This document shows positions 45,391-55,148 of a DNA stretch of 64,000 nt, piece by piece (the first letter of the stretch is position 1; every line of letters starts with the position of its first letter). The notes under the pieces are model-generated. The model searched no databases. It worked only from the letters and a program-made list of their open reading frames with translations, and had not been told where the DNA came from. Source of the stretch: Cladopsammia gracilis (lineage: Eukaryota > Cnidaria > Anthozoa > Scleractinia > Dendrophylliidae). The translations under genes were made by a program, and so were the position numbers. Where the stretch lies: the NCBI GenBank assembly GCA_022457155.1, contig JAJGOT010000210.1, positions 536,501-600,500 of the forward strand, written 5' to 3'.

Positions 45391-45885
45391 GTAAGGAAAC
45401 AGTGATTTCGTTAAGGATTCCTTTGACTGTGTTTTTAAACATTTATAAGTCGGGATATTCGATATTTTAGTGACCTCAGTTTTTTCAAGTTATTCGAAAG
45501 TTGCAGTTATTAGTTCTAGATTAAAAAAAACTAACTTTAAACCATTTTGTTTTTATTCCTTTCGCTCCCTCAGAAGAACGAAACAAATCTAAGCATCGAT
45601 CTCTCAGAGACGATGAAAGTGTTGCATCTCACGCTTGAAATACAGTCCGGTGAACCTTCACTATCACCGACCTCCCAACAACGGCTACTTCTCTACAACA
45701 GCCATTGTTTTCTCAGTCCTGTCTTCTGTTTCATTTACTCAAATTCCCTTATTGAAAACCTCTACGCAACGGCCCGACTCTACAACGGCCGGGACATTCT
45801 GTCCGAAGCTGGCTATTTTAAAGAAGGTCGTTTCATCAATCACGAAACAACCAGACTCTGACCCTTTAATTTTTTGTTGCATTAG

Positions 45886-46149
45886 ATCACCGTCACCAAG
45901 TTTAATCCCTTTTCGTGGGACAGCAGTTCGTCGCTTGTGAGTTCTAACGTCGTCAAGTTGGTCTTGAAGAATGACAAAGGAGAAGCTTTATCAATCAAGG
46001 ACAGCGAAAAGTATGTTGAAATCAAGATTCCAAGGAGTGCCCAGTCCACAAAGCAGGAAGATGAAACCCTTTTTGTGAAACCCAGCAGTGAAGGGAAGAT
46101 GAACTATCACACAGTCTACGTTAAAGATGAAAAATCCCTACGGCTAAAG
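45886..46149 (+). CDS. Polycystin exon B8: GAIN subdomain B
   Basis: 88 codons after ttgcattag: ITVTKFNPFSWDSSSSLVSS, NVVKLVLKNDKGEALSIKDS, then VEIKIPRSAQSTK and EGKMNYHTVYVKDEKSLRLK. Same length as A8 and shares FNPF.W..SS, L..L.LK...GEAL and EGKM.Y. Phase 0 at both ends. Confidence 0.9.
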
Positions 46150-46159
46150 GTAAATCAAA

Positions 46160-46460
46160 TGTTAACCTTTTCAGTCCTAGAGTCAATTATGGAGACATGT
46201 AGTGTTTTAAATTTCAAGTCTGTGGACGAAATCCTATGGTGTGACCATTTAAATGAAACCTCTTCATCAGTACCTTTGCATGTTACCATTTGTTCTAACT
46301 TTTGAGTTTGTTGACAAAATCCTATGGTGTGACCATTCAAATGAAACCTCTTCAACAGTACCTTTGCATGGTACCATTTATTTTTCAATATTTTATTAAA
46401 TTAACGGAAGTTTGGGATTTTTCTTGAATTTGATTTTTGTCACTCTTTGCAGTTAAAGGG
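46160..46460. repeat. Dispersed repeat (cactcccag family), doubled
   Basis: Starts ccttttcagtcctagagtca and holds gaaatcctatggtgtgacca twice (about 46230 and 46318), i.e. two overlapping units, directly after exon B8. Confidence 0.7.
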
Positions 46461-47256
46461 TTAAGGTGCATTGTTAAATGTATCATCTGAATGTAATCCA
46501 ACAGACTGACTGAACCTGAGCAGGACTCGAGCATCGGAGCCGGTGCTTAGCTACAGATCAGTGGCATAAACAGAGAATCATATACCACTCGCATTGATAT
46601 GAATGGAATGCGAATCACGTGACAGGCTTACTCGCCAGATATTGTTGGGTTTCTCTAGCGGTTTGCTGGTGTCATTTATATACATGGTTGTAGGGAAACA
46701 ATGTGAAACAAACTATCTTATCTAAAAACAACACGATGACAGATACCACGTCTTGAATTACTGATACGCTAGCGTTGTTTTGGAAGGGTCCGCATTATGG
46801 TGACAACACTTGCCAGCATAAGTTGCTGACTTATTCGTCGGTTCTGCCAAGCAAAACTTGAAGTTGTCAGCCTTTTTCAGCCTCACTCGTTTTGTCCACA
46901 CACAAACGCTCAAAGTGGAGGTTTAAGGAAACGAAGACACAACAGTATCGAACAAATCGCTACAAAATGGAGTTTTGTAATAGTTTACTTGTGGGCAAAA
47001 AAAGCCGAATGAAAACAAATACATATGTCTGCACGAAAATCGTTTCTACACGTGTTCTTTTAAAAGTTTCCGTTTTGAAGCAAAAACAAATAAAAACGAG
47101 TAGGTGTGGAGGAGGCCTTAGATGGCGCGATATAAATATCTCTGTATGTCCAGCTGTCTGGGTTGTCTGTGTTAGATAATGCAGCCACACACTAGCTATA
47201 GCAAAACATTTCTTATCTGAGAATCCTAATTTGGTTAATCATGTTCTTTATCGCAG

Positions 47257-47658
47257 ATTAAGCCAGCTGACATTGCTACGTTCGAGGTCTATGTTCGTTA
47301 TGGTAGGCGACCAACCCTCCTAAGATTTGACGCCAAACGAACAATCAGCAAGGATATCAACGAAATCGTCCTTTCAGATGACGTCATCAAGAAACCAGGA
47401 CAGTACTTCATTGGTATCCTTTACAATAAAAGCACTGGAGAAGAAAAAGGGCGAAAGAAGAGGTCCTGTTCTGGTGGGGGAAGACAGAAGAGATCATGTG
47501 TGGATCGTAAGGACCCCCCACGGCTGAACTCAATAGGGCGGATTGTTCAGCCAGTTTATGAACCCGGAAGTGACATGAATTACTCCCTAAGTAGTCAAGA
47601 AGACAAGTGTCTCTTCTGGAACAACACAGCAGAGCAATGGTCTTCCCAGGGGTGTAGG
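47257..47658 (+). CDS. Polycystin exon B9: GAIN end and start of GPS
   Basis: 134 codons after ttatcgcag: IKPADIATFEVYVRYGRRPT, SDDVIKKPGQYFIGILYNKS, and GPS start CLFWNNTAEQWSSQGCR before gtaagt. Relative to A9 it has an insertion of about 40 residues containing GRKKRSC and GRQKRSC, two R-x-K-R furin-type sites. Phase 0 at both ends. Confidence 0.9.
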
Positions 47659-47670
47659 GTAAGTACAATT

Positions 47671-47757
47671 ACAGTGGAACCTCCATTAAGGGGACACTAT
47701 CGTGACCAGGAAAAGTGTCCTCTTAATGGAGGTGTCCCAAAGTAAAGGTCCCACTGT
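47671..47757. mobile_element. Minimal pogo/Tigger-like MITE
   Basis: acagtggaacctccattaag at the left, with cttaatggaggt and gtcccactgta at the right, flanked by ta; 87 bp. Same terminal sequence as the element at 1709. Confidence 0.75.
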
Positions 47758-47969
47758 ACTCCTATTTCAATCCTCAGTTGCATCAGTGTTTATTCACTTC
47801 ACCTTCACCTATCTGATTCGTGTCTTGTACTCCTATTTCAATCCTCAGTTGCATCAGTGTTTATTCACTTCACTTTTACCTATCTGATTCGTGTCTTGTA
47901 CTCCTACTTCAATCCTCAGTTGCAACAGTGTTTATTCACTTCACCTTCACCGATCTGATTCGTGCCTTA
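47756..47969. repeat. 70-bp tandem repeat, three copies
   Basis: gtactcctatttcaatcctc, agttgcatcagtgtttattc and acttcaccttcacctatctg repeat at a period of about 70 bp in the B9-B10 intron. Confidence 0.9.
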
Positions 47970-48196
47970 TAGCGCAATAAGGTCTCCCGTAGTGAATATC
48001 TTTCCAGCAGTATATTGCTCAATTGACGTACTCCATCCGCCATTGTAGTTTATCCACAGAATCCGCTCTTTGAAAAACCGGGACTAAAACACTTGATGAT
48101 TTATTCAGTTAAAGTTTGATCTATTTTAACATCCTGAAGAAACAAAGACCGAGAAATTACAAAAAGAGTTAATCTTGCCAACGTGTAAAGGCAAAG

Positions 48197-48533
48197 TGAT
48201 ACGTAAAATCTGCAAAGGACCGCAAACGGTAATGCTGCTAATGGTATACGTAGGATCTGCGGAAGATCTCAGTGTTCCAGATAAGAGAGGGGTCTCGGGT
48301 CAAAAACCCGCCAAGGCTGGCTTTCTGACCTGACAAATTAAACGGCTAACTTAAGAACATTTAGAGGAGCCCACAACCTGTTGACCCCTTAAAATTATTC
48401 ATTGACTCCATGCCCTTGAAAGTTAACTGTAGCTGGAACACTGGACCTAACCGGCTGGTTACAGGTCTTTCGCAGATCCTACGTATACCATTAGCAGCAT
48501 TATCGTTTGCGGTCCTTTGCAGATTTTACGTTT
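48197..48533. mobile_element. Fold-back element
   Basis: gatacgtaaaatctgcaaag, gaccgcaaacggtaatgctg and ctaatggtatacgtaggatc at the left are mirrored by ggatcctacgtatacc-like and gcagattttacgt segments at 48471-48533. Arms of about 65 bp. Confidence 0.85.
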
Positions 48534-48821
48534 ATTTTTATATATTTTGGGGCCGTAGGTCTTTACAGATCCGATATGCTGTGTTCTTTAAGCATGGTTT
48601 TGTCCATGCGTTTAAATGTTCAGATCGCTTTGTCCATCTACATTTTTCTTTGCGAGACATCTTTGCGACACTATGGGCTCTTTGTTCCTCGGAACACGTG
48701 ACGGTGGCAGAGCGTGATTCGAGTGACGAGTGAGTACACAGTACGGAACCTGATATGGTGAACGGGTCATTGTGAATTCTATTTGCGCTGGCTTCTTGCT
48801 GGCGACATTTTTTTTCGCTAC

Positions 48822-48866
48822 ACCGTGCTGATGAGTTGCAATAACAACGAAACAGCTGTCTACGGT
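48822..48866 (+). ncRNA. Hammerhead ribozyme motif 2 (intact core)
   Basis: Order: stem I ACCGTG (48822-48827), core CTGATGA, stem II GTTG-CAATAA-CAAC, core GAA, short stem III A-C-AGCT-G-T, cleavage base C at 48860, then TACGGT (48861-48866) pairing with ACCGTG (one G-U). All conserved core bases are present, including the A-U pair at 15.1-16.1. Predicted cleavage is between 48860 and 48861. It lies in the sense orientation in the intron between exons B9 and B10. It shares the stem-III sequence CAGCTGTC with motif 1 but differs in stems I and II. Confidence 0.85.
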
Positions 48867-49360
48867 TGCGATCCTACTTTATCGGTTTCTGTCGGGATGG
48901 TGTCTCGCAAAGTCTTTTTCTACGTAGTCAGATCAGCCCTGTAGTTTATTGTATAAAGTGATACGAAATTTTTCCACTTCCAGAGAGCGCTTAGTATAAA
49001 ACCTAAAATAAATTTATTCCTTTTTTTTTTCACATACAAAACAAGCACTATTGTTATTATGAGTCGATGAATCGATGCCTTCATATTACTTCCTTATACA
49101 AAAGCTTTGCTCCAATTTGTCTCTTTTCCCAAAAAACACCTCATGTTTTGGGTACCAATGGACTCCTGGAAGAAAAATGCTGGGAATAATCTTGCGGAAG
49201 AAAAATGGTTCTCTTCGTTCCTTCATAATAAAAAACAAATTAGTAAAAAGTAGAGTCTGATGAACCATAAAATTTCTTCCATTTCTTAATTGAAAAAGAC
49301 CTTACATGTATTCTTGTACACCTAAACCTAGATCCATCTTTTACCTTTTACCGTCATAAG

Positions 49361-49597
49361 GTTGGACAGAGGACCACCTCAAACTCCCTTCAATGCCTGT
49401 GTAACCACCTGACTTCATTTGGAGGAGGAGTCCTGGTGATGCCAAACGCATTGAATTTGGATGTCGTCTACACTGAACTTAAGCGGCTTGATCAGACGGG
49501 AAATGTCGCCGTTCTCAGCACTATAATTGTTGTGTTGTTGTTGTATTTGCTGGTGGTGATATTTGCAAGAAGGGTTGATAAACGAGATAAGGCTAAG
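49361..49597 (+). CDS. Polycystin exon B10: GPS and membrane helix 1
   Basis: 79 codons after cgtcataag: VGQRTTSNSLQCLCNHLTSF, GGGVLVMPNALNLDVVYTEL, then the hydrophobic VAVLSTIIVVLLLYLLVVIF and a basic ARRVDKRDKAK. CLCNHLTSFG is a canonical GPS; self-cleavage would fall at HL|T (residues 1856/1857). Ends phase 0 before gtacta. Confidence 0.95.
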
Positions 49598-50359
49598 GTA
49601 CTACATATCTATAAGTCTTTATTGAACCTGAGGAGGCAATAAGCAACACATTACCAACTACGAAGACGAAAACATCTTTTTTTTCCTTCCCTGCTTTATC
49701 AGTTCCCATTGGAGAACCTGTCCACAGAAAGTATAATTACCAGCTTAAGGTCCATCTTATTTAATTCATTGCACGCCTGCAGTTTTTATCACAGAAGTTG
49801 CTAAGTAAATTTCCCTGCGCGTGATCGTAATTAAAAACCCTCAGTGATATTCATTAATAAAAAAGCATTCAAAAAGGCAAAACACTAACACCTAATGGCA
49901 TAAACAGACGTGATGAACACTGAAGTAGATTGTATTTACGATAACTATGATATGCTTTATTTTATTATCAGATTTACTAGCCATTGTTTTGTGCCTACAT
50001 TATATACGTCATTATATCTTGTTACAACTTAGTTAGATATTTTTCATGTAATCTTATATTAGCCAATCATGTACTTGTTATCTAAATTCAAATTTAAGAG
50101 CCGTTGTATATTATTTTCACTCCTACGCTGGCCCTGTAGAAGACTAGTTCTACTAGTCGAAATATTGGCCATTAAACCTGCCATTAATTTCCGTTGTACT
50201 AGCCTTGCATTTCAAACATGATATTCATTAGGGAGTAAAAGCAAACGTTTTGAATTTGTAATGAAGATGTAACAAAATAGTAGCTTGTATACTCCAATTA
50301 AATTACTGACTATTCCTTTCACCCGTTTTATTGGTCGAATGATGGTCGATTTTTTTTTA

Positions 50360-50743
50360 TAATCGTATCAATAACAAAATTCTCGATTGTGATTGGTCAT
50401 CCGCGCGCCTATTTCTCACGTAATTGGCGCGCGGTCATGTGGGTGTCCAATTACAGCTGTCCAATTACAAAAAGTTGTAATTGGATAGCTGTAATTGGAC
50501 ACCTACGTTGCGCGCGCATCAATCAGTTGCATTTGAATGGCTCGTTTTTGCTGTTTTCCTTCCACTTTCAAACTGACGGAAAATATCCAAGACGTTTTTA
50601 GTACAAAATAGTCGACATAGCTTCTTAATCTCGAATTTGGTTATTGATGCGATTAATTAGTAATTGAACTTCGTGTCGTACAATTCAGGGGTAATCGTGC
50701 TCGTAATTTCAAATAGTCCTCGCGCTACGCGCTCGGCCGATTT

Positions 50744-50784
<41 letters not shown>

Positions 50785-50806
50785 AGTCCAATTACTATTA
50801 CTTATC
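50360..50806. repeat. About 420-bp dispersed element, copy 2
   Basis: Same orientation and largely the same sequence as 41864-42278, with an added cctcgcgctacgcgctcgg palindrome in the inner fold-back. It ends 26 bp before the acceptor of exon B11. Confidence 0.85.
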
Positions 50807-50832
50807 GTTATATTGTTTTTTTGTTTCGATAG

Positions 50833-52254
50833 ACTGGCCCGGTTTACCCATTACATTCTGACCATAAAGCGACCTTTCAGTACGACCTGACCGTCATTAC
50901 TGGGATCTGGAATAATTCTGGGACGGATGCTAACGTCGCGATTGTCATTCATGGAAGCGAGGCACAAAGTCAGCCCATAATACTAAACAAGAGCATGATC
51001 AAGTCAAGAACAGTGCTGGCCAGGGGGAATGAGGACTCCTTCACTATTTACTTACCAATGTCGCTAGGTGATGTTCGATACCTCCATGTATGGCACGACA
51101 ACTCTGGAAACAAGCCCTCGTGGTTCCTGAGTCACGTGATCGTGACGGATGGCCAAACAGAAGATAAGTGGCACTTTGTGAGCGAAAGCTGGTTCGCAGT
51201 GGAGAAAGGTGACGGAAAGATTGATCGAATTCTTATCCCAGTCTCTCCTCGTGAATTAAAAAGCTTCAATTATGCTTTAAAGTCGCGACAATCGAAGAGC
51301 TTTTCAGATGGACACTTGTGGCTGTCGGTTGTTACCAAACCTCCCTCAAGCAAATTCACGCGTGTTCAAAGAGCAACTTGTTGTCTTTGTACGTTAATGA
51401 CAGGCATGCTGGCAAATGCCATGTTTTACAAGGCTGACACGGTACCAGACCCCACCATTCAGGTCGGACCTTTGTCGTTCAGCTTGAGACAGTTTATGAT
51501 TGGTTTACAAAGCGCGGTGATTGTCGCTCCTATCAACTTCTTGATCATGGCCTTGTTCAAAATAAGTAAGAAGAAAACTTCAGCCAAAGTGGGTGAGGCT
51601 AAGGCAGAAAGAAAACGTTCTTTGGAACCAGAAAAAAAATTGTCTCCCTCGTCGTGTGAAAGAGGGGAAGCTACAAGTAGCTCTTCAAATGTATTGGGAA
51701 TGCAATCCACCGAAGATAAGACTGGTTTTAAGTGTCCAAGCTTCTTAGCTTGTGTTACTTGGTTCCTGTGCTTTCTTGTGGTCCTTGGGTCTTCCACAAT
51801 AACTTTCTACTACAGTTTGCAGTGGGGCAAAGTAATCGCGAACGAATGGCTGTCCTCGATGTTTATATCATTTATGGAGGATTTGTTCGTGTTACAACCT
51901 ACCAAGATACTTCTGTTCGTGTTTCTCGCATCGTGCCTGTGTCAGAGTGACAACCCCGAAGTGATCAGCCACGAAGGAGACAAAAGGAAAACAACTGGCA
52001 GTGATCTCCAAAGCATGCGTACCAAGAGTAACGATGACCTTCAAAATGTCTTAGTGGATATACCAGCAGAAGAAGAGCTTAACCGTGCGAGGGATTATCG
52101 AAGAAAGGAAGCTAAAGCGTTTGCGTTTACGAGAGAGCTGGCCGGGTTCCTATTCTTTCTTTTCTTGTTGATAGTCATTTGTTACGGAAACAGAAGCCAG
52201 GATGGATTCTTCATCGGCAAAACCCTTCAGGACAATTTGAAAGACTTCCGTGAG
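50833..52254 (+). CDS. Polycystin exon B11: PLAT domain and helices 2-6
   Basis: 474 codons after tttcgatag. PLAT (about residues 1933-2057) has FQYDLTVITGIWNNSGTDAN, VAIVIHG and RYLHVWHDNSGNKPSWFLSH, the lipid/protein-binding beta-sandwich between helices 1 and 2 of polycystin-1 proteins. Five hydrophobic segments follow, at about 2099-2118, 2139-2161, 2222-2245, 2257-2287 and 2353-2370, with charged intracellular loops rich in K, E and S. Ends phase 0 at TTCCGTGAG|gtaggt. The single large exon is not repeated elsewhere. Confidence 0.95.
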
Positions 52255-52649
52255 GTAGGTGCCTAAATCTAGACTAAAACAGGATATATTAAAATATTCC
52301 CCAAGCTGAGGTACTGTGGGTAAGCGGTTAATGCGTCGAACAATCGACCCATACTAGAGTACAGTGGTTCCTGTTGTCCTTAAAAAAGATACTTTAAATC
52401 AGTCATGGTTTCTTTTCACCGAGTTTAGACAACACTCAAAATGGCAGAAACCAAGACTGGAGTCATTGACTTTCAAGAGAAAGAGCGATCCACGGTATGG
52501 CGCTAACCACTTGACCGTCACGACGGGCACGAATCCACTCTCTCTAAATTACTTAATGAATGCACTAGAATCTGATGATGCATTTCTAGATCTTTGTTGT
52601 TGTTTTTTCGTGTAATAAACCGGAATGAATGTGGATAAGGTGCGGCACT

Positions 52650-52793
52650 GTATATATGTTACAGGTCAAATTTGATTTCAGGTTAATTTTGATTTTCCAT
52701 TGTTCTTTTCCTATGCTAATATATGATAATGAATATTAAACAAAGGAAAATCAAAATTAACCTGAAATCAAATTTGACCTGTAACATATATAC
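52650..52793. mobile_element. Perfect-arm fold-back MITE
   Basis: gtatatatgttacaggtcaa and atttgatttcaggttaattt at the left are exactly mirrored at the right, ending gtaacatatatac. About 52-bp arms around a cctatgctaatatatg core. Confidence 0.95.
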
Positions 52794-53353
52794 AAAAAGC
52801 ACTATCCGAAAGCGCGGAGTGATTTACCTTTTCTTCATTTTCACTTATAGGTATTAGGGAGCTTTAGCAACCACGACGGCAACGCCAAGAAAAACGTCAC
52901 TTGAAAAATAGAATTTGCTCTCTTCAATGGCCCATTTCCATCCGGGATGCATTGCGCGCTGTGACCGCTAATCTTGAATTTCGTGTATCACGAAATTACG
53001 ATTCTTCGAAAGCCCTTTATCATCGCCTTTTTCCAAAGCAAACCTGTAAACGTTATCAATTCTCTTCCTCTAAATACATTCCCTGTTTATCTTTTCAAAT
53101 TTTTCTAAAAGTGTTTTGTATATATTCTGGCGGTATTTGTAAATTTTGCCGTTTGAAGTCGACGAGTGTTTGAAGTTCAAATAGAGAAAAGAAAATTAGC
53201 CGGTTGTCGAGTCATGTCGCGTCGATAAACCGCCAGCAGTTTTTTCTTCCGACTCGAAGACCACACATAAGATTACAACTCCATGCCTTATGGCTAATAA
53301 ATACTTGCACGTTATGTTAATCTAAACTCACACATTATAGGCGGGTCGCGCCT

Positions 53354-53538
53354 AAGGGCTGGTTTTCACTAGCGCATAAGCATAAGCACAAGCCAACATA
53401 TGCAGACTCAGAAACATGTTGATCATTAGTGCCTATTGTTCTGTTTTGTTCGAATAATTGGAACTAATGAATAACACGTTACTGAGTCTGCTTATGTTGG
53501 CTTGTGCTTGTGCTTATGCGCTAGTGAAAACCAGCCTT
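53354..53538. mobile_element. MITE with GGCTGGTTTTCACTAGCGC ends
   Basis: ggctggttttcactagcgca and its complement tgcgctagtgaaaaccagcc bound a 185-bp fold-back with inner arms ataagcataagcacaagcca / ttggcttgtgcttgtgctta. The ends resemble those of the TTAA element at 44728. Confidence 0.9.
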
Positions 53539-54021
53539 TACGCCACATGCTCGTGCATGACCGGAAATGGAATAACCGGAAACGATCATTACAGCCGACA
53601 TGTGTTCGTTCACGTTCTCCACAAACCTATAATTTGATTGTTCGACGTAGTCTTGTTTTGCAGGGAACGGCAAAAAAATGTACCAAATTGTAAAGCACAC
53701 ATGCAGAAGCATAGTTTTCGTTCATCAAACCTATTGTAAGTTTTGTGACGTTCTCGCTGCCGTTGCCGTCGTAGTTGCTATAGTTCCCTATTATTGTAAA
53801 AACCATGCGTTGTTTAGAGCTCTTGTGAGATGACTCCAAATGTGTTTTATCGCAACGATAGTGATTGGTCGGTCAGAATATTCTAGTATTCTAGTAAACT
53901 CTTGTACTAAATGTTTCGGGTTTCGTTTTTAATCATTTTCAACCACTAACGAATAAAGAGCATCAGAACTGGTTTAAGATATAGAGTGTCTTGTCTCATA
54001 TAATTTTCTGTTCCTTGATAG

Positions 54022-54187
54022 GCTTGTGATCTCGAAAGCTTTTGGGATTTCTTGGAAGACCAGTTCACGTCTTTTATTTATGCGCTTGAGTGGTACAACA
54101 AAGAAAGAGTAAAAGAAGAGTTTATCGACAGCAAAATGGCCTTACTCCTAGGAATACCTCGCCTAAGACAACTGAGAGTACAAAAAG
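54022..54187 (+). CDS. Polycystin exon B12
   Basis: 55 codons plus one base: ACDLESFWDFLEDQFTSFIY, ALEWYNKERVKEEFIDSKMA, LLLGIPRLRQLRVQK. FWDFLED and PRLRQLRV are typical of the extracellular start of the polycystin domain after helix 6. Ends in phase 1 before gttctt. Confidence 0.9.
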
Positions 54188-54469
54188 GTTCTTTATTTAC
54201 ACATTTATTTTTTGTTGTTAAGTGATGATCAGACTGAATTGTCGTAGCATCAAGATAACAACAGGCTGCCGATTCGCGGTGCAAAACATTTCAAATAGAA
54301 GTAATATTTTTTCGCAGGTGAACAAAAACCAATGCTCACTGATAGTAGCCTTTTTTAGTGGTCGAGTGCTGAATTTAGTGTTTGGTTGTCATCTTGGTTT
54401 TGCAAAAAGTCGGGGGCTGCATGGAAAGACTGACTCCTACATCCTTGGTCGCGTCTTTTTTTCTTGTTC

Positions 54470-54780
54470 AAACGATGTTTGTGATTCGCTAAGAAAACAA
54501 TAGATTTGTCCCGCTGGGATAGGGATTAGGGATAGGGACATTGTTCAAGTGATTTATCAATTGTATCGTTCGCAAATCACAGACATCGTTTGGACAGCTA
54601 CGACCCCGCTTCGGTAGTCCTGCACTTGTCTAAACGATGTTTGTGATTCGCTAAGAAAACAATTGATTTGTCCCGCTGGGATAGGGATTAGGGATAGGGG
54701 CATTGTTCAAGTGATTTATCAATTGTATCGTTCGCAAATCACAGACATCGTTTGGACAGCTACGACCCCGCTTCAGCGCT
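54470..54780. repeat. MITE duplicated in tandem
   Basis: Two copies (about 54470-54606 and 54633-54770) of a fold-back with ends aacgatgtttgtgattcgct and gcaaatcacagacatcgttt, differing at only a few bases (atagatt/attgatt, gggaca/gggгca-type changes) and separated by a short spacer. Confidence 0.85.
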
Positions 54781-55148
54781 CCGCAGTTTTTAAAACTCAG
54801 CTCTTTCACCTTTCCAAATACGTTTCAATGAAAGGCAACAACCATCTTTGAAAAGCTGGGTCAGCCGAAATAAATGAAAGCAAATAAAAATAATTCTAGG
54901 ACTGTGAATTTATCTATTTTATTGACAAGATCGTATGGGGAATATTTTATAAATAACATACATCTTTGAGATGTACATTTTGCGGACTTCAGAAATATTC
55001 TTCGAATTGAAACATAACTCAGCAATAATCTCAAATTGTACAGCTTTATCTTATGGCGTTGCAAAAAAACTGCGTTGTTTCAAAATATGAATATAAAACG
55101 CCAGTACGACAGTTTTAGGATTATTTCATGTCTTCTTACTTATTTCAG

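Noticed and set aside
51459..51797. 112-codon minus-strand frame
   Set aside because: Shadow of the polycystin exon B11, which has clear PLAT and membrane segments on the + strand.
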